A stretch of 64,000 nt of DNA, from assembly GCA_963782985.1 (NCBI GenBank), contig CAWALU010000003.1, positions 248,001 through 312,000 of the forward strand. The letters run 5' to 3'. Below the pieces are notes generated by a model. The model made no database searches. It was not told the DNA's origin and was given only the letters and a program-made list of their open reading frames with translations. The translations under genes and the position numbers were made by a program. This document shows, piece after piece, positions 45,447-54,389 of this stretch (its first letter is position 1; each line of letters begins with the position of its first letter). This stretch comes from CAVSWT01 sp963782985 (GTDB taxonomy: Bacteria > Bacteroidota > Ignavibacteria > Ignavibacteriales > Ignavibacteriaceae).

Positions 45447-45585
45447 GAATAAATGATTTACTAAATTTCATAAAATGATTTCTATAATAGTTAAGGTGAT
45501 TTATTTATTATGTTGAATTTTCAAAAATAAAGATTTGAAAAAGGGAATCAAAATAGGGCTGGAGCGTTAATTTTATTTAATTTTT
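45401..45585 (-). repeat. Right copy of diverged direct repeat: proS 5' end remnant
   Basis: On the minus strand 45473 down to 45402 reads 24 codons identical in protein to the start of proS at 42650 (MKFSKSFIPTLKEVPNDAVV), then TSHILL and a stop. Differences from the intact gene are synonymous, and the region upstream (45474-45585) also matches the intact copy's upstream bases, less well. This is therefore the truncated start of a second proS allele. Confidence 0.85.
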
Positions 45586-45632
45586 TTCTGTCTTTTTATA
45601 ATATGTTAAGTGAATAATTCGATAAAGAAAAA

Positions 45633-46010
45633 TTGATTAAATTTTGGATTGAAGATTCAGACGATGACTTGGAAACAATGTTCGCGATGTATGAGTCCAA
45701 GAGATATACTTGGTCATTGTTCATTGGTCATTTAATGATTGAGAAGTTATTGAAGGCTTTATTTATAAAAGAAAAATCTGTCTATCCTCCTTTCATACAT
45801 AATATATTGAATTTAGCTGAGCGATCGGAATTAAAACTATCTGACGATAGAAAAGAACAACTAATTACAATCACTGCGTTCAATATTAATGCGCAGTATG
45901 ATGATTATAAAACTAGTTTTAAAAATCGCTGCACATCTAATTTTACCGAGGAGTGGATATATAAACTAAATGAATTGAGATTATGGATAAAGAAATCAAT
46001 ATCACAATAA
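45633..46010 (+). CDS. HEPN-domain protein of an HEPN/MNT pair
   Basis: 125 aa from a TTG at 45633. HEPN (helical) domain: IKFWIEDSDDDLETMFAMYESKRYTWSLFIGHLMIEKLLKALF and PPFIHNILNLAE are typical; the C-terminal YDDYKTSFKNRCTSNFTEEW is where the RNase motif R-x4-6-H would lie, but no His follows. Such divergent HEPN proteins pair with MNT nucleotidyltransferases as toxin/antitoxin modules. The frame extends back to an ATG at 45603 interrupted by a TAA at 45615-45617 (codon 5), so the native start may be mutated. Overlaps the MNT gene by 28 bases. Confidence 0.78.
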   Translation: MIKFWIEDSDDDLETMFAMYESKRYTWSLFIGHLMIEKLLKALFIKEKSVYPPFIHNILNLAERSELKLSDDRKEQLITITAFNINAQYDDYKTSFKNRCTSNFTEEWIYKLNELRLWIKKSISQ

Positions 46011-46297
46011 CAAACTATATGAAAAAAGTCCGACGCAAATATGCTGACATTGAAAAAGCATTTTTGTTTGGTTCTTTTGCAAAAGGCATAGCTAATTGTG
46101 ATAGCGATATAGATGTGGCATTAATATTTAAAAGCTTGGAAGATTCTAAACGGTTTGATCTTCAAGTGAAGTTAATGTTATTGGCTTCGGAAATTGATTC
46201 TCGGATAGAGCCTCATCCCATATTTCACGAGGTCTTTTATGCTGATAGTTCTTTTGTAATAGAAATACAAAAAACCGGCATTGAGATTAAAGAATAA
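45983..46297 (+). CDS. MNT-family nucleotidyltransferase (antitoxin type)
   Basis: 104 aa polymerase-beta-like minimal nucleotidyltransferase. The signature FLFGSFAKGIANCDSDIDVALIF holds GS-x8-9-DSDID with the two metal-binding Asp residues. In HEPN/MNT modules this protein is the antitoxin, and some members AMPylate the HEPN partner (established for a few systems). Its start lies 28 bases inside the HEPN gene, showing coupling. Located just past the island's right proS copy. Confidence 0.85.
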   Translation: MDKEINITITNYMKKVRRKYADIEKAFLFGSFAKGIANCDSDIDVALIFKSLEDSKRFDLQVKLMLLASEIDSRIEPHPIFHEVFYADSSFVIEIQKTGIEIKE

Positions 46298-46314
46298 CAA
46301 ACCTCCCTTAACAA

Positions 46315-46578
46315 TCACATCTTTAGATCCCGATTTATATTTTCTTTCTGCTTATTCATTTCAATCTTTTTTAATTTTTTTTCTGAAGGCTTTTTAAAGA
46401 TTAGCGCAAGAATAAAACCGATGATAATTCCCAACAGTCCGGTTAATAATATTAATATAATGCCCGGGATTTCAACTTCCCAAAACAAAACTTTAATCGG
46501 TAAGTCTTCGGCATTCTGTGAAATAAATATTGTTAGAAAAATTACCAATATCATTAAAATTATAATCTTTGCTTTCAT
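46315..46578 (-). CDS. LapA (DUF1049)-domain membrane protein
   Basis: 87 aa with two hydrophobic segments (IIILMILVIFLTIFI and IPGIILILLTGLLGIIIGFILALIF) and a Lys-rich C-terminus. SQNAEDLPIKVLFWEVEIP is the typical inter-helix part of the lipopolysaccharide-assembly LapA/DUF1049 family. An envelope role is likely; no further detail can be seen. Separated from the antiporter gene by about 95 bases and on the same strand. Confidence 0.85.
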   Translation of the reverse strand: MKAKIIILMILVIFLTIFISQNAEDLPIKVLFWEVEIPGIILILLTGLLGIIIGFILALIFKKPSEKKLKKIEMNKQKENINRDLKM

Positions 46579-46673
46579 AATATTGCCTAAATGTTTTATT
46601 GAAGGTTAAAATGATTTGCCTGATAGATATTAAATAAAAAATAGTTACCGCTTTTTTTTATAATGAATTTAAT

Positions 46674-48134
46674 TTATTCTTTTTGTAATAAAATCTTTTT
46701 TACCTCTTCCATATTGCCTTTGTTCACTAGGGTTAAAATAGTATCGCCTTCTTCCAGAGCCGTGCCGCCGCTTGGGACAATGCTGGTTTCATTACGCCAG
46801 ATTAAGACTATCCGGCTGTCATCAGGAAATCCCAGCTCCGCAATCGGCTTATTTGATACAGCAGACTTATATGGAATAATTAAATCAATCAGTTCTGTAT
46901 CAACGCCCTCCATCGGGTTAAATTCAATTGGGTATTCTTTCCTTTTTTTGAATGGAGCATCAACTTTTAATAGTTTTGCAGCGGGGGATAAAGTCCAGCC
47001 TTGCAGCAGCGTTGAAGTTAATACAATAAAAAACACGACATTAAAAATAATATCGGCATTAGCGACTCCGGCAAGTAAGGGAAATGTAGCTAAAATTATA
47101 GGAACCGCTCCGCGTAACCCTACCCATGAAATAAAAACCTTTTCATTTAGCTTGAACTTAAAAAATGAAAGTGAAAAAAATACGCTTACCGGACGCGCAA
47201 TAAAAATCAAAAACGCTGCAATCAGTAATCCGGTTCCCGTAACTGCTATAAGATGAGAAGGATAAACAAGCATTCCCAAAGTTAAAAACATTGCAATCTG
47301 ACCAAGCGTACCCAGTCCGTCAAAAAATCGAGTCATGCTTTTTTTATGTACGAAAGAACTGTTGCCTACAATTATACCTGCAATATAAATTGCCAAAAAT
47401 CCGCTGCCGCCGATAACATTGGTGATAGAAAAAATAAGCACACACATTGCTATTGAAAAAACCGGATAAATTCCTTCATAGGAAAAATTGAGTTTATTCA
47501 TTAAATAAACCATCAGCTTGCCGAAACCGAACCCAAAGCCGGCGCCGATTCCCATCTGTAAAAAAAACAATAATATTAAACTCATCACACTGCTTTCAGG
47601 GTTTAGCAGCAGCTGTATTGAACCGATTGTTAAGAATACTGCCATAGGATCGTTGCTGCCCGATTCCAATTCAAGCAGCGGTTTTAATTTTCCTTTTAAA
47701 CTAATGCTGCGCGTGTTCAAAATTGAAAAAACAGCAGCGGCATCAGTAGAAGAAATAATTGAGCCTAAAAGCAGAGCCCACACAAATGATATTTTTAATA
47801 TTAAAGAAATGAACACAGCAGTAATAGTAGCAGTTAATAGAACCCCAACAGTAGCCAAAACAAAGGATGGTTTAGCAACCGGTTTAACAAACTTCCAATC
47901 TGTTTCAAGCCCGCCGGAAAATAAAATAAATACTAACGCAATAATTCCAATTGCTTGAGCGAGCGAAGCGTCGTTAAAAAATATCCCGCCCGGACCTTCC
48001 GAACCGGCAAAAACACCAACGCCAATAAATAGTAGTAATGCCGGCACGCCAAGGTTATCAGAAAATTTAGCAATGCCTACACTAATTAAAATTAAGCTGG
48101 ATGCAATTAATAGAATGACTTCAATTTGAATCAT
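46674..48134 (-). CDS. CPA1-type cation/proton antiporter with TrkA-C domain
   Basis: 486 aa. Twelve or so hydrophobic segments form a CPA1-like domain: GGLETDWKFVKP and SSTDAAAVFSIL (ion-binding TDAA...) and LESGSNDPMAVFLTIG, the NhaP/CvrA pattern, then LRGAVPIILATFPLL. C-terminally a cytosolic TrkA-C/RCK-C domain (ELGFPDDSRIVLIWRNETSIVPSGGTALEEGDTI). The architecture matches K+/H+ antiporters of the CvrA type. It overlaps the mscS-like gene by 14 bases, so they are translationally coupled. Confidence 0.9.
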   Translation of the reverse strand: MIQIEVILLIASSLILISVGIAKFSDNLGVPALLLFIGVGVFAGSEGPGGIFFNDASLAQAIGIIALVFILFSGGLETDWKFVKPVAKPSFVLATVGVLLTATITAVFISLILKISFVWALLLGSIISSTDAAAVFSILNTRSISLKGKLKPLLELESGSNDPMAVFLTIGSIQLLLNPESSVMSLILLFFLQMGIGAGFGFGFGKLMVYLMNKLNFSYEGIYPVFSIAMCVLIFSITNVIGGSGFLAIYIAGIIVGNSSFVHKKSMTRFFDGLGTLGQIAMFLTLGMLVYPSHLIAVTGTGLLIAAFLIFIARPVSVFFSLSFFKFKLNEKVFISWVGLRGAVPIILATFPLLAGVANADIIFNVVFFIVLTSTLLQGWTLSPAAKLLKVDAPFKKRKEYPIEFNPMEGVDTELIDLIIPYKSAVSNKPIAELGFPDDSRIVLIWRNETSIVPSGGTALEEGDTILTLVNKGNMEEVKKILLQKE

Positions 48135-49020
48135 TTGATGAAGAAAATTTTGTTAAATCTTTTGGGTTTCTAATTATTATATCCCTGTGCGGATAAGGAA
48201 TTTCTATCTCGTATTCTTTAAACTTTTTAAATATTTCATAATACAGCTGGCTTTTTAAAACACCGGGTCGGTTAATAAATTCTCTTGTCCAAACGCGTAA
48301 ACGAAACTCCAAATAACTCTCCCCAAAATCGCTGAATAGTACATCTGGTTTAGGTTCTTTTAATACAGCGCTGTTGGCTTTTGCTACTTCCAGCAAAAGA
48401 GATTTAACTTTTTCAGGATCTTCTTTATAAGAAACTCCAACCGGAAAATTAAATCTTATGTTCCTATCTGTGTAGCTCCAATTTATAACTTTGGAAGAAA
48501 TGAAATCTGAGTTGGGAACAATAATGGAAATATTGTCATTAGTTACAATAGTTGTAGAGCGCATTGAAATTCTTACTACGTCTCCGGATATTTCACCAAC
48601 TTCAATTCTATCACCTACTTTTATGGGACGTTCAAAAAGGATTATAATTCCGCTGACAAAATTGTTAGTAACATTCTGCAAGCCGAAACCGATACCCACA
48701 CCCAGCGCACCGGCTAAAATAGTAAGCGCACTTAAATCAATTCCCACAGTCTGCAGTATAATTATAAAACCAATAACTAGAATTACGTATCGAACAATTG
48801 TTCCGACGGCAATTCTGACGCCTAAATCAATTTTACTTTTGGAAAGAAGCTTGTAAACAATCCACTTGCGAAGTTTATTGGTTAAATAAAAAAGCAGTAT
48901 AAATAATATTAAGAAGTAGGTAATGTCCCAAAGTGTCAGTTCACTTGTACCAATGGTAGTAATAGGGACATTTAAAAAATTTTTAATGTTCCGATAAATA
49001 TGTGCAATATCATTAAACAT
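48121..49020 (-). CDS. MscS-type mechanosensitive channel
   Basis: 299 aa. Three N-terminal membrane segments, then the MscS pore helix and beta domain: LAGALGVGIGFGLQNVTNNFVSGIIILFERPIKVGDRIEVG is the diagnostic stretch, followed by TTIVTNDNISIIVPNSDFISSKVINWS and the C-terminal PYPHRDIII. Releases solutes at low osmolarity. Between the SLC13-type permease (8 bases away) and the antiporter (overlap of 14 bases), forming one ion and osmotic homeostasis operon. Confidence 0.93.
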   Translation of the reverse strand: MFNDIAHIYRNIKNFLNVPITTIGTSELTLWDITYFLILFILLFYLTNKLRKWIVYKLLSKSKIDLGVRIAVGTIVRYVILVIGFIIILQTVGIDLSALTILAGALGVGIGFGLQNVTNNFVSGIIILFERPIKVGDRIEVGEISGDVVRISMRSTTIVTNDNISIIVPNSDFISSKVINWSYTDRNIRFNFPVGVSYKEDPEKVKSLLLEVAKANSAVLKEPKPDVLFSDFGESYLEFRLRVWTREFINRPGVLKSQLYYEIFKKFKEYEIEIPYPHRDIIIRNPKDLTKFSSSNDSN

Positions 49021-49028
49021 TCATTATC

Positions 49029-50807
49029 CTAAAAAGGAAAGAAAATAGGTATAAATAAAGTTGCTAAAATCCATAATATAAAATCTAGAGGAGCACCAAC
49101 TTTAACATAATCTTTAAATTTATAATTACCGGGTCCCATTACCATTGTATTAGTTTGATATCCCACAGGCGTCATAAAACTTAATGATGCAGCAAAAGTA
49201 ACTGCCATTAAAAATGGGCGTGAATCTACGCCAAGCGATTGAGCCGTTAATATAGATATTGGCGCCAGCACTGCCGCGGTTGCGTTGTTTGACATAAAAT
49301 TAGTTAAAAGCAAAGTTAAAAGAAAGAATGCCGATACTACGGCTCTGTTGCCTAAACTGCCCACCGATTTTATTACCAATGTAGAAATTAAAGCCGCCCC
49401 GCCGGATTTTTCTAAAGCTAAACCGAGAGTTAAAACACCGGCTAACAAAAAAATAACTTTCCAGTTAATTGCTTTGTAAGCTTCATCCAAAGAAATACAT
49501 TTAGTTAAAACCATAAGCACGCTGCCGATTACAGCGCTTTGAACAATCGGGAAGATGCCGAAAGCCGCCGAGCTTACTACGCCAATCATTATAGCCGAAG
49601 CGGTAACAATTTTTGCCGCTTTAATTTCAGTTCTGGCCGCTTCCGAAACAATAATAAAATCGGGGTTCTGCCGAAGCTTATACAACCAATCTTTTTTAAC
49701 TTCAATTAATAAAACATCGCCGGAAAGGATGCGGGTGCGCCCAAGTTTTTCGTGCATTAATTGTCCGCGCTGCTTAATTGCTAAAACCGTTGCGCCGTAA
49801 GTTTCGCGGAAGTTTACGCCTTTAATTGTTCTGCCGCGCAGGCGCGAGTTATGCGTTACTACCGCTTCAACTAAAGCCGCTTCAGATAAGTCAAGATCAT
49901 TATCTAATTTAATTTTATCCGACTTCATCATTATTCCCTCGCGCTGCTGAAGCTCTTTTAATTTTGTAATATCGCATCTAACTTTTAAGAGATCGTTCCC
50001 TTTTAAAATGGTAACCGGCGAAGGAAAAAATCTGTAACTGTCTCCTCTTCTTATTTCAATAATATCAATATCAAGTTCTTTTACTAAAGGGCAGTTTTGT
50101 ACTTGCATATCAACAGATTCAGCGCTCGGCGTTAGAATTATTTCAGTTATGTAATCTCCCATTTCATATTTTATGGTTAATTCATTTATTGCTTCGCGGT
50201 TAGGCAGCAGTCTTATTCCAATAACCAGCATATAAATTATACCGACTGATAAAATAATTATACCGAAAGATGACATTTCAAACATTTTAAATGGAGGCAG
50301 CCCGTGCTTAAATGCAATAGAACTTACAAGTATATTTGTTGAAGTTCCGATAAGCGTTCCCACGCCGCCCAGCAAAGCGCTAAATGAAAGGGGGATAAGT
50401 AATTTTGAAGGGCTGATATTTACTTCTTTTGAAACCCCGATTAACAAAGGCATAAACAATGCAACCACGGCGGTTACATTTATGAACGCGGAAATAATAG
50501 CCACGAGCAGCATCATAAAAAACATTCCCAGCCAAAAATTTTTATTCAGCTCGTTCTTTAAAAAATCGCCGATGAAATTTATTGCCCCTGTTTTAAATAG
50601 CGCGGCGCTTAAAATAAACATAGCGCCCACGGTAATAGTAGCCGTATTGCTGAAGCCGGCTATTCCTTCTTCGGGAGAAATGATGCCCGACAGTAAAAGC
50701 GCCGCCATTACAATCATTGCAGTTAAATCAACCGGCACCTTTTCCATCATAAAAAGAACAATTGCTCCGCACAATACAATAAGGACTATAACCAAATCTA
50801 AAGTCAT
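49029..50807 (-). CDS. SLC13/DASS-family permease with TrkA-C domains
   Basis: 592 aa with two blocks of membrane helices flanking a cytosolic central part. The DASS/SLC13 hallmark SNNATAAVLAPI and PVGYQTNTMV (near the end), with the paired GTLIGTSTNILVSSIAF in the first half. The central segment carries two TrkA-C-like domains (about 220-300 and 315-390: GDSYRFFPSPVTILKGNDLLKVR and RETYGATVLAIKQRGQLMHEKLGRTRILSGDVLLIE). This group transports anions such as sulfate or dicarboxylates, probably with Na+. First gene of the operon; mscS begins eight bases later. Confidence 0.9.
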   Translation of the reverse strand: MTLDLVIVLIVLCGAIVLFMMEKVPVDLTAMIVMAALLLSGIISPEEGIAGFSNTATITVGAMFILSAALFKTGAINFIGDFLKNELNKNFWLGMFFMMLLVAIISAFINVTAVVALFMPLLIGVSKEVNISPSKLLIPLSFSALLGGVGTLIGTSTNILVSSIAFKHGLPPFKMFEMSSFGIIILSVGIIYMLVIGIRLLPNREAINELTIKYEMGDYITEIILTPSAESVDMQVQNCPLVKELDIDIIEIRRGDSYRFFPSPVTILKGNDLLKVRCDITKLKELQQREGIMMKSDKIKLDNDLDLSEAALVEAVVTHNSRLRGRTIKGVNFRETYGATVLAIKQRGQLMHEKLGRTRILSGDVLLIEVKKDWLYKLRQNPDFIIVSEAARTEIKAAKIVTASAIMIGVVSSAAFGIFPIVQSAVIGSVLMVLTKCISLDEAYKAINWKVIFLLAGVLTLGLALEKSGGAALISTLVIKSVGSLGNRAVVSAFFLLTLLLTNFMSNNATAAVLAPISILTAQSLGVDSRPFLMAVTFAASLSFMTPVGYQTNTMVMGPGNYKFKDYVKVGAPLDFILWILATLFIPIFFPF

Positions 50808-51283
50808 AATTGCCTAATATTTTAAATGGGCTTATTTAATTATAAGATATTAAAAAAGGAATGAGCGTCGTCATTTTAATAATAAAAATGAATCAAATTG
50901 ATTTACAGAAACAACTTGCTGCAAGATATGAGATTTTTATTTATATCAAAATATTATATATGAGTTGATCTTTTTTAGTGATATTAATCGCCGTCCAAAT
51001 TAATAACATAAACATAAATTTTTGCTCATTGTTAAGATTAGGAATAAAGAATATTTTATTTATTTTTAGCTTTAATTTTTTAATTCCCCTTTCAAAAGCA
51101 TAACAGACCATTTATTTTTTTTAGATGACGTCCATATAATATTATGTCATCATTAAAAACGAATTAATGATTTTTAGGATTAAAGTATTTGTATGTTATG
51201 TGAATTCATAAGATCATAAAAAAGATGAGGAATAAAATTTCTGTTAAGTTTAATTTGCAATTATTTAAAAAGAGAGTATAGTT
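50808..51283. other. Divergent intergenic region, no feature seen
   Basis: About 475 AT-rich bases between the ion-transport operon and the ABC exporter. No ORF, tRNA or convincing hairpin was found. Promoters for both directions must lie here, but I could not match a TTTG-N19-TAnnTTTG pair. Confidence 0.4.
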
Positions 51284-52471
51284 TTGGACACAAAAAATAA
51301 CGACCTGTCTTCATTAAAAATAGACAGAACAAGATCAGTAAACCCCGAAGCAAGAAGTAAAAAAATTAATTTAATTGTAACAGTTATTATTATTGCGGCA
51401 ATTTTAATTGCAGCAGTTTGGGGATTTAATTCAATATTTAATCCCGCAATTGAAGTTAAACTTACCACAGCGGTAATGCAATCGCCAGCGCAAACAACGG
51501 CTTCATTAACTGCAAATGGTTATGTGGTTGCGCAGCGTAAAGCGTCTGTTGCGTCTAAAGGAACGGGTAAGCTCGTTTATCTTGGAGTGGTGGAAGGCGA
51601 TAAAGTTAAGCATGGTCAAATTATGGGCAGACTTGAAGACAATGATATTCAAGCTCAGCTTGCGGCGGCAAAAGCTAATTTAAAGCTTGCAGAAGCCGAT
51701 ATGAAGGATGCTGAAAACAATTATAACAGACAAAAAGCTTTGCTTAAATCCGGCTCAGTTACGCCAATGCAGGTTGATCAAGCGGAAGCAACTTACTTAA
51801 GAGTGCAGGCCTCAATTGATGTGGCAAAAGCAAATGTGCAGGCGCAGGAAGTTGCAATTGAAAATACTCTTATCCGCGCGCCTTTTGATGGCACCGTTTT
51901 AACAAAAGACGCTGACGTGGGCGAAATTGTAGCTCCATTCGGGGCAAGCGTAAATGCAAAAAGTGCCGTGGTTACTTTGGCTGATATGAGTTCGCTTCAA
52001 GTTGAAGCCGACGTTTCAGAATCTAATATTAAAAGAGTAAAAATTAATCAGCCTTGCCAAATTACGCTCGATGCAAATCCACAAAAAAATTATGCCGGCT
52101 ACGTTGCTAAAATTGTTCCTACTGCAGATCGCTCCAAAGCAACTATTATGGTTAAAATTGGTTTTAAAGAATACGATGAAAGCGTTCTTCCTGAAATGAG
52201 CGCTAAAGTTTCATTCTTTACTGAACCAATTTCACAAGAACAGCAAGCGGAAAAACCGATTCTTGTAGTTCCGTATAAATCAATTGCAAAAAGAGACGGC
52301 AAAGATGTAGTATTTAAAGTGAAAGATGAAAAAGCCGTTCAAGTACCGGTAGTGGTTGGAAGAGAGCTTAACTCTTATAATGAAATTAAATCAGGGTTAA
52401 ACGAAGGCGATAGAGTTATAGAAAATGTAACCGAAGATATTAATGACGGAACTAAAGTAAGCGTTAAATAA
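51284..52471 (+). CDS. Periplasmic adaptor (HlyD/MacA-like) of an ABC exporter
   Basis: 395 aa. Start TTG at 51284 behind GAGAG; one membrane helix (LIVTVIIIAAILIAAVWGF, about 28-46), then a barrel-sandwich (VASKGTGKLVYLGVVEGDKVKHGQIMGRLED), a helical hairpin (AAKANLKLAEADMKDAENNYNRQKALLKSG) and the second lipoyl half IENTLIRAPFDGTVLTKDADVGEIV. Membrane fusion protein that links the inner-membrane ABC transporter to an outer-membrane factor, not present here. First gene of a four-gene operon. Confidence 0.92.
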   Translation: MDTKNNDLSSLKIDRTRSVNPEARSKKINLIVTVIIIAAILIAAVWGFNSIFNPAIEVKLTTAVMQSPAQTTASLTANGYVVAQRKASVASKGTGKLVYLGVVEGDKVKHGQIMGRLEDNDIQAQLAAAKANLKLAEADMKDAENNYNRQKALLKSGSVTPMQVDQAEATYLRVQASIDVAKANVQAQEVAIENTLIRAPFDGTVLTKDADVGEIVAPFGASVNAKSAVVTLADMSSLQVEADVSESNIKRVKINQPCQITLDANPQKNYAGYVAKIVPTADRSKATIMVKIGFKEYDESVLPEMSAKVSFFTEPISQEQQAEKPILVVPYKSIAKRDGKDVVFKVKDEKAVQVPVVVGRELNSYNEIKSGLNEGDRVIENVTEDINDGTKVSVK

Positions 52472-52527
52472 TCAAGTTCTTCAACAAGTCTTTAAATGAA
52501 TTTAATAATAATTGCGAAAGTTATTTT

Positions 52528-53199
52528 ATGAGCGACATAATTAAAATTCAAAATGTTTCTAAATCGTACTGGCGAGATAATTTTGAAATACCGGTGTTAA
52601 ACAATATCACCTTAAATATTAAGGAAGGTGAGTTTACTGCTTTGATGGGACCATCTGGTTCAGGCAAAACAACTCTTTTAAATTTAATCGCCGGAATAGA
52701 TAAACCGAGTAAAGGTGAAATTATTGTGGGCGAAACAAACATTGCACAGTTAGGCGAATCAGCTCTGGCAAAATGGAGAGCATCTAATGTAGGATTTATT
52801 TTTCAATTTTATAATTTAATTCCAGTACTATCTGCTTTTGAAAACGTTGAGCTTCCTTTGCTACTTACTCATCTAAATAAAGCGGAAAGAAAACGGCAGG
52901 CGGAAACAGCTTTAAATATCGTAGGATTAGGAGACAGAATGTATCATTCGCCAAAACAGCTTTCTGGGGGACAAGAACAGCGCGTTGCTATTGCCCGTGC
53001 AATTGTTACCGATCCTTTAATTTTAGTGGCTGATGAACCGACCGGTGATCTTGATAAAACTTCTGCCGATTCTATTTTAACTTTAATGGAAAGACTAAAT
53101 AAAGAATTTAACAAAACAATAATTATGGTTACTCACGATCCTCACGCTGCAGAACGGGCTTCTATTGTTAAACATCTTGAAAAAGGCGAGCTTATTTAA
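52528..53199 (+). CDS. ABC transporter ATPase (MacB/LolD type)
   Basis: 223 aa. Walker A GPSGSGKT at 41-48, Q-loop FQFYNLIPVLSAFENVELP, signature LSGGQ at 145-149, Walker B LILVADEPTGDLD (E170), and the switch His in VTHDPH. Sequence around FYNLIPVLSAFENV and DEPTGDLDKTSA is typical of the MacB/LolD group. Forms a dimer energising the two FtsX-type permeases encoded next; gap of nine bases to the first. Confidence 0.95.
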   Translation: MSDIIKIQNVSKSYWRDNFEIPVLNNITLNIKEGEFTALMGPSGSGKTTLLNLIAGIDKPSKGEIIVGETNIAQLGESALAKWRASNVGFIFQFYNLIPVLSAFENVELPLLLTHLNKAERKRQAETALNIVGLGDRMYHSPKQLSGGQEQRVAIARAIVTDPLILVADEPTGDLDKTSADSILTLMERLNKEFNKTIIMVTHDPHAAERASIVKHLEKGELI

Positions 53200-53208
53200 G
53201 GAGTAATT

Positions 53209-54369
53209 ATGAAGGTATTAAAATTAATTTTTAAAAATTCATTGCGGCATAAACTAAGAACCTCGCTAACTATTTTGGGAATTGCCATTGCTTTAATTGC
53301 ATTTGGAATTTTACGCACAGTAGTTACTGCCTGGTACTCCGGGGTAGAAGCCTCTGCCGCAAACAGGTTAGTTACAAGACAGGCAGTGTCATTCATTTTT
53401 CCGCTTCCTTATTCTTATAAAAGTAAAATTGAAAATCTCGCCGGAGTGGATGAAGTCACTTATGCTAATTGGTTCGGAGGAGTTTATATTGATAAGAGTC
53501 AGTTCTTTGCTCGTTTTGCCATTGATGCTGAAACTTACTTCGATGTTTATCCCGAATTTGTTTTAACCAAACAGGCGCTAAATGATTTTAAAAAACAGCG
53601 CAACTCTTGTATAGTGGGGCGCGACATTGCAGAGAAATATAATTTGAAAGTCGGCGATAACATGACGCTTGAAGGCGATATCTTTCCGGGAAGATGGGAT
53701 TTTCTTATAGCTGGTATTTATCAGCCTCGCGATAAAACTATTGATGCTACTCAAATGTTTTTTCAGTGGGATTACTTGAACGAAAGAATGAAGCAGGAAT
53801 CTCCTATAAGGGCAAACAATGTAGGGTGGTATGTAATTAAAATAAAAGATGCAGATCAGGCAGCAAATATTTCTAACGAGGTTGATTCACAATTTAATAA
53901 CTCAACTGCTGAAACTAAAACTGAAACAGAGCGCGCTTTTCAGCAAGGATTTATTGGCGCTTACAGTTCAATTATTACTTCAATGAATGTTATGTCTTTT
54001 GTTATAATCGGAATAATAATGTTAGTGCTTGGCAATACTATGATAATGGCTGCGCGGGAAAGAACAAGAGAATATGCCGTGCTGAAAACTTTAGGATTTT
54101 CTGCCAAACACATTGCCGCATTAATTTTAGGTGAGTCTTTGTTCATTTCAATTTTGGGCGGCGCGGTGGGACTGCTTTTAACTTTCCCATTGATTGATGG
54201 TTTAAGTCAGGCAATACCAAAAGGATTTTTCCCGGTTTTTCAAATTGAACCAATAACAATAATTTTTGCAGTGAGCGCCGCATTATTAATAGGAATTGCT
54301 TCTTCCATTTTTCCTATTCAACGCGCCTTAAGCACAAAGATTGTTGACGGATTTAGGTTTGTAGGATAA
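53209..54369 (+). CDS. ABC permease, MacB/FtsX type (first)
   Basis: 386 aa. N-terminal helix (LTILGIAIALIAFGIL), a large MacB-type periplasmic domain (about 50-260), then three C-terminal helices (MSFVIIGIIMLVLGNTMIMAARERTREYAVLKTLGFS) as in FtsX/MacB permeases. A GGAG site precedes the ATG by a few bases. Paired with the second permease; they likely form a heterodimer with the ATPase. Confidence 0.92.
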   Translation: MKVLKLIFKNSLRHKLRTSLTILGIAIALIAFGILRTVVTAWYSGVEASAANRLVTRQAVSFIFPLPYSYKSKIENLAGVDEVTYANWFGGVYIDKSQFFARFAIDAETYFDVYPEFVLTKQALNDFKKQRNSCIVGRDIAEKYNLKVGDNMTLEGDIFPGRWDFLIAGIYQPRDKTIDATQMFFQWDYLNERMKQESPIRANNVGWYVIKIKDADQAANISNEVDSQFNNSTAETKTETERAFQQGFIGAYSSIITSMNVMSFVIIGIIMLVLGNTMIMAARERTREYAVLKTLGFSAKHIAALILGESLFISILGGAVGLLLTFPLIDGLSQAIPKGFFPVFQIEPITIIFAVSAALLIGIASSIFPIQRALSTKIVDGFRFVG

Positions 54370-54389
54370 GTAAGTCAAAAGGAGTTTAA

